Positions 1-9,031 of a stretch of DNA of 64,000 nucleotides are shown here, piece after piece. Numbering within the stretch: position 1 is the first letter of the stretch; each line of letters starts with the position of its first letter. The notes beneath the pieces are model-generated. The model did no database searches and had not been told where the DNA came from. It was given only the letters and a program-made list of their open reading frames with translations. Source of the DNA: Bacteroidota bacterium (GTDB lineage Bacteria; Bacteroidota; Bacteroidia; Cytophagales; Cytophagaceae); the NCBI GenBank assembly GCA_023428135.1, contig JAEYZG010000027.1:1-64000 (forward strand), read 5' to 3'. The position numbers were made by a program, and so were the translations under genes.

Positions 1-3000
1 CCCTTTTACAGGATAAATGCTCCCATCCATTTTATTAGAGAGTACTCCAAATACAGACTCATCAAAAGGAATGTATCCAAATGTATAGTACCCAGAAGTA
101 AATGGAATATTGGAAGTGACAGAACCATTCGATCCATCAGTTACTATATTATTAGCTCCAAAAAACTGCCATAGATTGTTTTTATACTGAGCTACACTTA
201 TATCTCTGCTATTGATTCCTTCACAACCAGAGCTTGCCCATGGTATGGTTAAAGAAATGTTTGAGCTTCCTGTAACTCTTTGCACATCCCAGTATTGACA
301 TGAACTAATTCTTGACAAAGTATTATTTAATGTTGTGGCATTGGGAGGAGTATCTAAAAATGCTTCGACCCGGATGTCTTCATTTACTGATGGTTTAGAT
401 ATGCTAATAGGCATATACTTACCTCCGCTTCCAACAGGGAATGTAAAAGCAATATTACCAAACCTTCTGGCAACTCCCTGAATATAGCTTTGGTCTGAAG
501 CTCCGGTAATCACTTGCGAGTTATTACCAAAGGAAAAGGTATTGGTTGCTGAAGCAATGACATTGCCTTTGACAAAGGTAACGTTACCAGTAACATTTAA
601 TGGAACACTTAAGGTTAAGTCACCTGAAGACTTGTCCATCTTTATACCACCGCCTGCAAAGACTAAGCTCGAATAGTTAGATGAAATACTTTGAGGATAA
701 TCTCCCATAAATGCACTTATACCGCCACTAGAACCAAAGGCATCAGGAGTCTGGCCGGAAATTACATTATAAGAAATATTTCTATAAAATTCCGAAGTTC
801 CTGTTCGAGAAAGCAAAACAGGTTCAGCACTGTTTTTATTTATAGTTACATTTCCCTTATAAATGTCACCATTCGAATAAGCTAACATTAATCCATTAGT
901 ACCAGAGGTGGTTATTTCTAAATCTGAAAAAAATGTATTTCCTCCATAGGACACAGCGTAAGAACCTGAATTATTACTGGAGGTAAGATTAACCGTTCCA
1001 TTGAACATTGATCCATTTAAATGAAAATAACCACAGGAAACTGTTATATTACTGTAAAATACATTACCTGCATTAAAAACCACTCGAGCATTTTGCAAAT
1101 CAAGATTTATATCGGGAGAACCTTCTTCTTGTTTTATTCCTCTAAAACTTAGTGTTCCACTATTAAAATCTGAGGCTGTAATCTGACAAGTTGATGTTAA
1201 ATTTACTGGTCCTCCACCGTTTGAAAAATAGATTCCACCAGTAGATAAATTAGCTAATTCCACATTACTGCTAATATTACAGATTCCATTATTTACAATA
1301 TATATTACACCTGTAAGAAGATTGTTAACCTTGACAAGTTTACCCACCCCATTAAAGTTTGTGACTTGACCTGCCAAGTGAGAAACTATAATTTTCCCTG
1401 TATTATTATTATTTAAACTAACATTATCAATGAATGTAAAATCAGTACCGCCAATCAAAATATCGCCTGTACCCGTATTTGTAAAAGTTACTTCCTTCTC
1501 AAAATAAGCTGTAGCACCAGAATGAGATCCAATTCCTGTTTTTGTAAAACTACAAACGCCCTTAAAAAGCCCATTAATAGCTAAGCCTGGAGCAGATGCT
1601 GTAAGATCTCCCCAAAATTCCGTTCCTCCCGAAAAATTAAGTAAGCCTGTACCATTGGGAGGCAAGGTTAAATTTTGTGCTGTACTTGCATCCGTCTGTT
1701 TAAAGTTCTTTATATTAAGAGATCCTGAATCAAATCCTTCGGCACTAACTGTCTTACCAGACGCCAAATTGGATACTCCACCGTTCCATCCAATATAAAC
1801 ACCTCCTGTCCCTGTATTTTTAAAAAGAATATTCCCATCATACTGAGAAGTACCAGTATAAGATGCATGAAACTGAGCAGCAGTAGTATTCCAAAAGATA
1901 ACATCATCATAATAATGATCTCCTCCACCCGAATGACATAAAGCAAAATTTTGCAAACCCAAATTTTTAAACGTCACTTTTTTATAAAATTCATTCCCTC
2001 CGATCAAAAAATCATTGCCGACAGGTGATGTTCTTTCGAAATAAGAAATGCCTTTAAATTTAGCCCCTCCATTAAACATTAACCGAGGAGAAATCACTGA
2101 TAGGTCTCCATTAAAAATTGTTCCATTTGAAAAGTTAGCAGATGCACTTCCAGTTAAAATAAGGTTTTGAGACATATCACCTAGCTGTTCAAAATTTTTA
2201 AAATATAAATTTCCAAAAGAGAATGCACCCGCAGGAATCGAAATAATTTTCCCCTCATCCAAAGAAACAGAACCGTTTTGATCGGCACCAATCATAACAG
2301 TCGCATTGGCATTATTCAAAACTTCTATGTTAGATTTAATAGTACAAACCCCTCTGCTTGCAAAGTAAAAGGAGCCTGCTGTAGCATTGTTTATTGAGGA
2401 AATATTTACACTTACTTTTTTATCTGTTCCTGCAAAAGTAGTAGTATTTCCATCCGCCAATGCAAGATGAATTCGCCCTGTATTATTTATATAAAATGAA
2501 GCATTCCCTTCAAATGTCATATCAAAAGGACCATTACCCAGCCAAACATTGGAGGGGCTCATATTTCGATAGTATACATCTCCTTTGAACAGTACAGGAG
2601 CATTAAGGATATTATTTAGGTTTGTAACGGCGTTATAGTTAACAGTAAAATCCGATATCCCTCTGAAGGTTCCACCCTGAATATAAATGATTGATGCTAT
2701 AGCCGTTAAATTACCCCCAAAATCGCATCCTTTCATAAAATTGATATTGCCATCCAAAGTAAAGTTTTGAGGTGTACTTCCTAACTGGGTAAAATTTCTA
2801 AAATTTAAATTACCATAAGAGAATGCACCTTGAGGAATAGAAATAATTTTTCCTTCATCCAAAAAAACAGAACCAGTATTTTCAGCTCCAATTGTTAAAG
2901 TGGCATTTGCATTATTAAAAACTTCTATGTCAGATTTAATATTACAAATTCCTTGGGTTGCAAAGTAAAAGGCACCTGCTGAAGCATTGTTTATAGAGGA

Positions 3001-4944
3001 AATATTTACACTTACCTTTTTATCTGTTGCAGCAAAAGTAGTAATATTACTAGCCCCGCATGCAAGTAACAATCTCCCTGTATTATTAATATAAAAAGAA
3101 GCATTCCCTTCAAAGGTCATCTCAAAGGGACCATTTCCCAGCCAAACATTAGAAGGGCTCGTATTCCTAAAATATACATCACCTTTGAATAGTACGGGAG
3201 CAGTAAGAACGTTATCTATGTTTGTAACTGCGCTATTGCAAATAGTAAAATCAGAGACCCCTCTGAAAGTCCCACCCTGGAGATAAATGAGAGGAGCTAT
3301 TGCAGTTAAATTTCCTGAAAAATCGCAGCCAGGCTGAAAATGAATTCTTGCATTGCTGATACAAGATAAAGAGATTGTTTGTGGAGTTGTACCCTCCTGA
3401 ATAAAATTTTTAAATATCAAACTACCCAAAGAAAATCCAAAATCATTTCCGACCGATAATTTTCTTCCCTCCTTCAAATAAACTTTACCTGATCCACTAG
3501 TAGCTGAATAAATGGTTCCTGCTGCCGTAGAATTTACCTCTACATCACAATCAAAATTTGTCGTACCACTATCAGCCATTTTTATCACTCCATTTGCACC
3601 ACTTACTATAAATTTTGCCTTCGCCAGAGGATTTGTAAAGTTGATCTCAGCATTATTGGCAAATGCAAGTACTATTGAGCCTGTAGATTTATTATCAAAA
3701 GTAGCATTCCCTCCAAAAGTTGCAGCACCGTTGCCTACATAGATTATCCCAACATTATTATTTACAAAAGTAACATCGCCTAAATACTGATCGACTCCCC
3801 CAAATGTCCAATAACCATTAACATTTGTATTGTTAAAATTAAAACTAACAGTTTTTTCATAAATATTTCCTCCTGTACAAGTAGTTGTGCTTGATGCATT
3901 GAATGAAGCGTTTTCCTTGAACTTTGCCCCATTTAAAGTTATTATCGGAGATGTAACCGTAACGTCTGATTCAAATATTGTTTGAGGTCCTGGATCAACT
4001 CCTCCTGTACCAGTGAAAAATAAACAGCGTGCAGATCCCTCAAGTGAAATTACCTGTGGAGTAGATGCTCCTGTTTGCCTGAAATTTTTAAATGTAAGAG
4101 TTCCTGCAGTAAAATTCTGAGCGGTGATCGTTTTCCCATTTGCCAGAGTAGATGTCGTATACATTGACCCATTATTACCAAATGAAACTCCTCCACTAGT
4201 AGATTTTACAACTATATTTCCATTATACTGAGTATCAAAATTGTAGGAAGTATAAACTATTGCATTTGTAGAAATTAATGTAAGATCATTATTAAACTGA
4301 TCAGCAGCCCAATCAGATAATCTTAGATCTATTGCTCCTATCCCTGCTGCTTCAAATGTAGTCACTCCATTAAAAATGTTCCCTCCAATTGCTCCTGATT
4401 TAGCTTTAAAAATTGTAGTTGTGTTCGTTCCAAAAACACTATTCCTTAAAGTTAAACTACCACCAATATTTCCGTTAATGGAACAATTAATATTAGCTCC
4501 AGAAGTTGCATTTCCTATTATTACTCCAATGTTAAGTGGAGTAACAATACTTAATTGACCAGAGCCATTAATGGAAGTTCCACCTCCCACATTAGTAGTA
4601 CTAGTTACATTTAGTACTGACCCGGAATTTATTATTAAAGTACCTGAAGTTACTGTAAACGTTCCTATTGTCTGATTTGAACTAAGTTCAGGAGCATTTG
4701 TAGAACTTACAATTATTATATTATCCACAGAGGTAAATTCAACCTGATTGCTTCCGTTAACCGGAACAGCAGTAGTACCACTCCAGTTTTGCGGGTCTTC
4801 CCATTCTGAACTGGCAGCATCGTTTTTCCAGGTAAATGAACCTCCATATACTGAAGTGCACCATGTTAAAAAGCTTAACAATGCAAAAAATTTGATACAC
4901 TTTTCCTTTTGAGGAAAAGAAAATAATAACTTAAAATGTAACAT
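1..4944 (-). CDS. Giant secreted repeat protein, 3' end beyond window
   Basis: One frame stays open from ATG at 4944 to base 1, giving at least 1648 residues with no stop. Every line I translated along it gives coherent protein. The N-terminus has a hydrophobic stretch (residues about 18-36, FFALLSFLTW core, then SVYGG) that looks like a signal peptide, followed by a FTWKNDAASSEW-like start of the mature protein. The body is rich in Gly, Asn, Thr, Ser and Val, with recurring phrases such as LxFKNFxQ and FxGxVxFxN, typical of beta-solenoid or adhesin-like surface proteins. Near the left edge (bases about 300-600) is a segment with NIAFTFPVGSGG, a pattern I associate with large exported Bacteroidota proteins. 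The C-terminus, where a type IX secretion sorting domain would sit, is outside the window. Function unknown; surface adhesin or matrix protein is inference. Confidence 0.85.
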   Translation of the reverse strand, partial: MLHFKLLFSFPQKEKCIKFFALLSFLTWCTSVYGGSFTWKNDAASSEWEDPQNWSGTTAVPVNGSNQVEFTSVDNIIIVSSTNAPELSSNQTIGTFTVTSGTLIINSGSVLNVTSTTNVGGGTSINGSGQLSIVTPLNIGVIIGNATSGANINCSINGNIGGSLTLRNSVFGTNTTTIFKAKSGAIGGNIFNGVTTFEAAGIGAIDLRLSDWAADQFNNDLTLISTNAIVYTSYNFDTQYNGNIVVKSTSGGVSFGNNGSMYTTSTLANGKTITAQNFTAGTLTFKNFRQTGASTPQVISLEGSARCLFFTGTGGVDPGPQTIFESDVTVTSPIITLNGAKFKENASFNASSTTTCTGGNIYEKTVSFNFNNTNVNGYWTFGGVDQYLGDVTFVNNNVGIIYVGNGAATFGGNATFDNKSTGSIVLAFANNAEINFTNPLAKAKFIVSGANGVIKMADSGTTNFDCDVEVNSTAAGTIYSATSGSGKVYLKEGRKLSVGNDFGFSLGSLIFKNFIQEGTTPQTISLSCISNARIHFQPGCDFSGNLTAIAPLIYLQGGTFRGVSDFTICNSAVTNIDNVLTAPVLFKGDVYFRNTSPSNVWLGNGPFEMTFEGNASFYINNTGRLLLACGASNITTFAATDKKVSVNISSINNASAGAFYFATQGICNIKSDIEVFNNANATLTIGAENTGSVFLDEGKIISIPQGAFSYGNLNFRNFTQLGSTPQNFTLDGNINFMKGCDFGGNLTAIASIIYIQGGTFRGISDFTVNYNAVTNLNNILNAPVLFKGDVYYRNMSPSNVWLGNGPFDMTFEGNASFYINNTGRIHLALADGNTTTFAGTDKKVSVNISSINNATAGSFYFASRGVCTIKSNIEVLNNANATVMIGADQNGSVSLDEGKIISIPAGAFSFGNLYFKNFEQLGDMSQNLILTGSASANFSNGTIFNGDLSVISPRLMFNGGAKFKGISYFERTSPVGNDFLIGGNEFYKKVTFKNLGLQNFALCHSGGGDHYYDDVIFWNTTAAQFHASYTGTSQYDGNILFKNTGTGGVYIGWNGGVSNLASGKTVSAEGFDSGSLNIKNFKQTDASTAQNLTLPPNGTGLLNFSGGTEFWGDLTASAPGLAINGLFKGVCSFTKTGIGSHSGATAYFEKEVTFTNTGTGDILIGGTDFTFIDNVSLNNNNTGKIIVSHLAGQVTNFNGVGKLVKVNNLLTGVIYIVNNGICNISSNVELANLSTGGIYFSNGGGPVNLTSTCQITASDFNSGTLSFRGIKQEEGSPDINLDLQNARVVFNAGNVFYSNITVSCGYFHLNGSMFNGTVNLTSSNNSGSYAVSYGGNTFFSDLEITTSGTNGLMLAYSNGDIYKGNVTINKNSAEPVLLSRTGTSEFYRNISYNVISGQTPDAFGSSGGISAFMGDYPQSISSNYSSLVFAGGGIKMDKSSGDLTLSVPLNVTGNVTFVKGNVIASATNTFSFGNNSQVITGASDQSYIQGVARRFGNIAFTFPVGSGGKYMPISISKPSVNEDIRVEAFLDTPPNATTLNNTLSRISSCQYWDVQRVTGSSNISLTIPWASSGCEGINSRDISVAQYKNNLWQFFGANNIVTDGSNGSVTSNIPFTSGYYTFGYIPFDESVFGVLSNKMDGSIYPVKG
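2161..3360 (-). repeat. Tandem duplication, two 600-bp units inside the giant gene
   Basis: Bases 2161-2760 and 2761-3360 align with an exact 600-bp offset over nearly their full length, for example 2341 against 2941, 2401 against 3001, 2521 against 3121 and 2641 against 3241. Each unit is 200 codons, so the frame is kept. Both encode a DEGKIISIP phrase, a KNF/RNF-x-Q motif and a WLGNGPF phrase. More diverged copies of the KNF motif lie near 1705, 3405 and 4085, so this is the youngest duplication in an older repeat family. Confidence 0.85.
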
Positions 4945-5226
4945 TGATCTATTAAAAATACCCAATAATTTTACTCATTTCGCTAAACACAAATTCAAAT
5001 ATGAATGAGTGTTCAAGCTTAGAATCTAAACAAGGTCTCATTTACACTGAGTAGATGCAGAACAGTTTGCTTCTCTTAGGTTTAAACTATATGATTATAA
5101 GTGCTTAGACTTTGTATTATCAGGTCTATTGGCCAAACAAGAGCGCTTTCTAAGTGGAATATCTACAAGTTGATATTTAGGACATTTTTTAAAAATGTAA
5201 TCATAAAAAATCAAACTATCATATTC
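4945..5226. other. Intergenic region upstream of the giant gene
   Basis: This is the leader side of the minus-strand giant gene. I found no convincing coding sequence, and no TAnnTTTG promoter that I would defend. The only minus-strand hint is a partial match, TATTTG, about 60 bp upstream of the ATG. Confidence 0.4.
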
Positions 5227-5251
5227 AAAAAAAACTCTGAAGTTCAGAGTC
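5227..5251 (-). terminator. Intrinsic terminator of tRNA-Ser
   Basis: Read on the minus strand, just after the tRNA 3' end, a hairpin ACTCTG-AACTT-CAGAGT is followed by a run of T residues. It lies about 9 bases past the tRNA and separates it from the giant gene. Confidence 0.75.
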
Positions 5252-5259
5252 TTAAAAAG

Positions 5260-5347
5260 CAGAGAGGAAGGGATTCGAACCCTCGATACCCTTTTGGGGT
5301 ATACACACTTTCCAGGCGTGCTCCTTCAACCACTCGGACACCTCTCT
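5260..5347 (-). tRNA. tRNA-Ser (anticodon GGA)
   Basis: The minus strand folds as a class II tRNA of 88 nt. The acceptor stem AGAGAGG pairs with CCUCUCU, with G as discriminator. The anticodon stem CACGC/GUGUG encloses the loop CUGGAAA, with anticodon GGA at 5313-5311. A long variable arm (ACCC/GGGU type) and a T loop UUCGAAU are present. The CCA tail is not encoded. Short open frames on both strands over this stretch are shadows of the tRNA. Confidence 0.95.
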
Positions 5348-5445
5348 GTAGAAAGCTTCCCATTTTTGAAATGAGATTACAAAGAAACCAACATTTTATC
5401 AAAACACAAAAAGGAATGATAAAATAAATCAATTTCCATGTTTTT

Positions 5446-6525
5446 TTAATTCATCTCCCCCCTGATTGAATCTTCCAAAAACGCTTTTATATTTTCGCTA
5501 AAAGGTTTATTAGCAAGAACAAACATCAGTTTTGTTATGGCTGCTTCCGTAGTAATATTTTTACCACTGATCACTCCGGATTTTTCCAAGTGTCTGCTTG
5601 TATCATACCTTCCCTGAAAAACGGTTCCACCAATGCATTGACTCACATTTAATACAACAATCCCCTTCTCTGATACATTTTTTAAAATATCTTCAAGCCA
5701 TAAATCCGTTGGAGCATTTCCAGACCCAAAAGTTTCCAGAACAACACCTTTCAAACCTCTAGTATTGAAGAGACATTCTACAACCTCTTTGGTAATCCCG
5801 GGAAATAGTTTAACTATAAGGACATTGGAATCTAGTTTAGTATAAACTTTAAAAGGCCTGTCAGCAGGGCTGTACAAAACTGATTCATTAAACTCTATTG
5901 AAATTCCGGCCTCTGCCAGGTTAGGGTAATTCTCCGATAAGAAAGCATCAAAATGGCTGCTCTGAAGTTTCTTTGACCTGTTACCACGCATTAACGCATG
6001 ATTAAAGTAAATACAGACCTCTTTGACAATCGGTTTTCCGTTTTTTCTAGTTGCTGCTATTTCAATGGCTGTCACAAGGTTTTCCCTTGCATCTGACCTT
6101 ACCTCTGACAAAGGAAGCTGAGCACCGGTAAAGATTACAGGCTTATTAAGATTTTCCATCATAAAACTCAAGGCAGAAGCTGTATAAGCCATTGTATCCG
6201 TTCCATGCAAAATCACGAAACCATCATATTCCAGATATTGCTCATAAATAAGCTCTACCAGCGCAATCCAGTGCTCTGGCTTCATATTGCTGGAATCAAT
6301 CGGCTTCAGAAAAGATATAAATTCCAGTGTCAGGTTGAATCGGCTTAATTCCGGCAATGTTGAAACGATATCAGAAAAATCAAATGGGACTAAGGTTCTG
6401 ACCATAGGATCATAATGCATTCCCATGGTACCTCCTGTATATATGATAAGCATCCGGCCCTGTGCTTCCGGGCTGATATGAAGCTCTATCTTAGGAGTGA
6501 ACATTTCCAAAAAGTTTATCTGCAT
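5446..6525 (-). CDS. ansA: L-asparaginase, type I (cytoplasmic)
   Basis: This enzyme hydrolyses asparagine to aspartate and ammonia. The 359-residue protein shows the asparaginase signature YTGGTMG at about residues 29-35, the second catalytic motif HGTDTMAYT, and the LETFGSGNAP segment. No signal peptide is visible, in line with the cytoplasmic type I enzyme. The ATG at 6525 overlaps the end of tatD by 35 bp; Met8 at 6504 would shorten the overlap to 14 bp and is an equally possible start. It is the last gene of the minus-strand run that begins with the flippase, so it is probably co-transcribed with tatD. Confidence 0.93.
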   Translation of the reverse strand: MQINFLEMFTPKIELHISPEAQGRMLIIYTGGTMGMHYDPMVRTLVPFDFSDIVSTLPELSRFNLTLEFISFLKPIDSSNMKPEHWIALVELIYEQYLEYDGFVILHGTDTMAYTASALSFMMENLNKPVIFTGAQLPLSEVRSDARENLVTAIEIAATRKNGKPIVKEVCIYFNHALMRGNRSKKLQSSHFDAFLSENYPNLAEAGISIEFNESVLYSPADRPFKVYTKLDSNVLIVKLFPGITKEVVECLFNTRGLKGVVLETFGSGNAPTDLWLEDILKNVSEKGIVVLNVSQCIGGTVFQGRYDTSRHLEKSGVISGKNITTEAAITKLMFVLANKPFSENIKAFLEDSIRGEMN

Positions 6526-7273
6526 TTTCAGAAGTAACTCTGGCTACTTCTTCCTCCGAACATCTTTTAATTTCTGCCAGTTTCTTTATCACTAAAGGAA
6601 TGTATCCTGGTTCATTTCTTTTACCTCTATAAGGAACGGGGGCCAGGTAAGGAGCATCCGTCTCCAGCACTACATTTGTAAGTTCTGCTGACTCCATCAC
6701 CTTATCAAGACCACTGTTTTTAAAAGTAATAACTCCACCGATTCCAATGTAAAATCCGATTTCATTTATTTCATCGATATCTTTCCTATCACCGGTAAAA
6801 CAATGAAATACTCCTGTCTGGTTATCAGATTTAACCTTCAATAGCAAATCCATGGTTTCTCTGTAGGAATTGCGGCAATGGATGGCTATAGGCAAATTAT
6901 GTTTGGCAGCTAGCCGAACCTGTATAGCAAATGCTTCCTCCTGCCAGTCTTTATGAGTAGTATCCCAGTAGAGATCAATGCCTATCTCCCCTACTGCAGC
7001 AAATTTTCTTCTGTTCAGCCAGGCTTCAATTTCATAAAGATCTTTTTCAAAATCTTTCTTCACATAGCAAGGATGCAGCCCCATCATTGGCACACAAAGA
7101 TCCGGATACTTATGTTCCATTTCAAGCATCCTGTCTATGCTTTGCAAATCCACATTAGGCATATAAAGTTTTTTCAGACCAGATGCTCTTGCTTTTTCAA
7201 GCACATCCGTTGTGTCCTTTTCAAACTCTTCAGCATATATATGCGCATGAGTATCTATATAAGTAAAATCCAT
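6491..7273 (-). CDS. tatD: TatD-family metal-dependent hydrolase
   Basis: The 260-residue protein has the TatD metal site: DTHAHIY near residue 7, GEIGID around residue 95, IAIHCRN and FHCFTGD in the middle, and LETDAPYLAP near the C-terminus. The family consists of TIM-barrel deoxyribonucleases or 3'-5' exonucleases acting in DNA repair and quality control; the true substrate here cannot be read from sequence. It sits 3 bp after the GT2 gene and overlaps the asparaginase gene, which indicates one operon. Confidence 0.93.
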   Translation of the reverse strand: MDFTYIDTHAHIYAEEFEKDTTDVLEKARASGLKKLYMPNVDLQSIDRMLEMEHKYPDLCVPMMGLHPCYVKKDFEKDLYEIEAWLNRRKFAAVGEIGIDLYWDTTHKDWQEEAFAIQVRLAAKHNLPIAIHCRNSYRETMDLLLKVKSDNQTGVFHCFTGDRKDIDEINEIGFYIGIGGVITFKNSGLDKVMESAELTNVVLETDAPYLAPVPYRGKRNEPGYIPLVIKKLAEIKRCSEEEVARVTSENADKLFGNVHS

Positions 7274-7276
7274 AAT

Positions 7277-8383
7277 TTAGAATCTTCTTCCCTTCCACTC
7301 GATTTTACCGGGCTTCAGGTAATATAATAAAGTTAATAAAGAAACAATTCCGGTATAAAGTTCATAAATGATAATATACTTCCACAAAGGAAACTTATAA
7401 TCAATCTTTTTATACACTCTGTTTATAAATGAATACTGCAATAATAATTTGCCTGACCAAACCAGAATGGCAATGGTGGGCAGAACAAACATTGTATATA
7501 GAATAACAGGAAAAAATAAGGATTGTAATAAAAGCAGCGCCGATAATACAACAGGAATTTGTACAGCTCCCTGCATCCATCTGCGTCTCTGATTTAACAA
7601 TCTTTTTAAACTACCAAGAGGTTTGGAAAAAGCGAGGACTCCTGGACCCATGAGTTGCTGATAATCATAACCCAGATTTAGGGTAGCCTTAAAAAGCTCA
7701 AAATCTTCGGTAACTGAAAATGGAATCTTTTCATATCCACCTGTTTCTTCATAGACTTTGCGGGGAATCATCATATTGTTGCCAACTGCAGAAACAGGAA
7801 TATTCTGATCCGATACTGCTTTTACCATCCCAAATGCATGCATCCATTCTATGCTTTGAAGTTTAGAAAATACAGTATCTCCTTTAATCATTGTAACACC
7901 AGAAACTGTTCCTGATGATTTTTTATAATTGCCAAGCATTTCATGAATCCAGTTTTCGGGTACTGAAATATCAGCATCTGTTATAAAAAAATATTCACCA
8001 CTAGCTTCTCTGGCGAGATGAGCAAGCACATTGGCTTTCCCTTTAGCATGACCAACATTTTCTGTTATGTCTACTAATCTAAAATTTTTATGTGTCTTTA
8101 TAAATTCTAGAATAATAAGCCTGGTATTGTCTTCAGATCTATCATTACCTATCAGCACTTCAAATTTATCATCAGGATAATTCATTGAAGCTAATGCCTT
8201 CAGGCATTCTATGATATTATCTTCCTCGTTACGCGCTGCAACTAATATGGATACCAGAGGTTTGTCAGTTAAGGAAGGATTAGCAATGTATGGTTTTAAC
8301 CTTTCAAAAAAAATAAATAGGAAAAGGATATATATGAAGTAAATGAGGAAGTAGAGCAACAGAATAGCTACAAGGACTTTCAT
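7277..8383 (-). CDS. Membrane glycosyltransferase, family 2
   Basis: An N-terminal membrane helix (about residues 3-25) is followed by a GT-A fold starting with VSILVAARNEEDNI. The DAD metal motif (DADISVPE), the catalytic-base region TEDFELF and the QRRRW motif (QxxRW) mark an inverting, possibly processive, GT2 enzyme. The C-terminus has two or more further helices. It overlaps the deacetylase start by 4 bp (ATGA), implying translational coupling, and lies in a polysaccharide locus, so it probably adds or polymerises sugars of the surface glycan. Donor and acceptor are unknown. Confidence 0.88.
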   Translation of the reverse strand: MKVLVAILLLYFLIYFIYILFLFIFFERLKPYIANPSLTDKPLVSILVAARNEEDNIIECLKALASMNYPDDKFEVLIGNDRSEDNTRLIILEFIKTHKNFRLVDITENVGHAKGKANVLAHLAREASGEYFFITDADISVPENWIHEMLGNYKKSSGTVSGVTMIKGDTVFSKLQSIEWMHAFGMVKAVSDQNIPVSAVGNNMMIPRKVYEETGGYEKIPFSVTEDFELFKATLNLGYDYQQLMGPGVLAFSKPLGSLKRLLNQRRRWMQGAVQIPVVLSALLLLQSLFFPVILYTMFVLPTIAILVWSGKLLLQYSFINRVYKKIDYKFPLWKYIIIYELYTGIVSLLTLLYYLKPGKIEWKGRRF

Positions 8384-9027
8384 AAGGTCTTAAATTCAAA
8401 CCCTTTAGATAAAAAATATTCTATATATCGAGGAAGTACATATTTCATATTCTTGCTTGCTTTGATGCTGTCATGAAAAATCACAATGGATCCTGGCGTT
8501 GAGTATTTGATAGATTTAGCAAGACATTCCTCTTCCTTTAGATATTGATCATAATCACCAGTCAGTACATTCCACATAATTATTTCATAAGATTTTTGAA
8601 GTTCTTTAGACTGGGAACTTTTTATCTTTCCATAAGGTGGTCTGAACAAATTTTTATGGTTACCCTGATCTATTCCTACTTCTCTTTTAACCTCATCAAT
8701 TGCAGCCTGGCAGCTTGTTATGTTACTGAAATATTTTTCATTATCATTTTTCCATCCATTCAGATGATTATAAGTATGATTGCCGGCAATATGTCCTCTC
8801 TCGATTATTTCCTTTAACAGGTGAGGATACTTCCTTACATTATCACCTACACAAAAAAAAGTAGCCTTAATATTCCATCTATCCAATTCATCAAGTACAA
8901 ACTCTGTAGCATCGGGCACAGGTCCATCATCGAAGGTCAGGAAAAGCTCATTACCTTTTACTTTTTTCTTCCAGACCAAAGAAGGATACAATAGCTGAAA
9001 TGCCCAAGTGTAGTTATTGAAATACAT
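8380..9027 (-). CDS. Polysaccharide deacetylase (NodB domain)
   Basis: The 215-residue protein has the carbohydrate esterase 4 motifs in order: TFDDGPVPD (catalytic Asp and metal Asp), AGNHTYNH (HxxxxH metal ligands), FRPPYGK and a late FHDS motif. Such enzymes remove N- or O-acetyl groups from sugars. The N-terminus (FNNYTWAFQLLYP) is weakly hydrophobic, without a clear cleavage site. Translationally coupled to the GT2 gene and 4 bp downstream of the GT4 gene, it most likely trims the sugar made by this locus. A peptidoglycan substrate is the alternative. Confidence 0.9.
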   Translation of the reverse strand: MYFNNYTWAFQLLYPSLVWKKKVKGNELFLTFDDGPVPDATEFVLDELDRWNIKATFFCVGDNVRKYPHLLKEIIERGHIAGNHTYNHLNGWKNDNEKYFSNITSCQAAIDEVKREVGIDQGNHKNLFRPPYGKIKSSQSKELQKSYEIIMWNVLTGDYDQYLKEEECLAKSIKYSTPGSIVIFHDSIKASKNMKYVLPRYIEYFLSKGFEFKTL

Positions 9028-9031
9028 AAAT

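Noticed and set aside
691..4558. Several short open frames on both strands at the left end (for example 691-885, 1710-1946, 3512-3742, 4376-4558)
   Set aside because: They all lie inside the continuous minus-strand frame of the giant protein and are out of frame or antisense to it; their translations are low-complexity or unlike proteins.
5101..5432. Short open frames on both strands around 5101-5432
   Set aside because: They span the tRNA-Ser gene; the tRNA structure explains the sequence.
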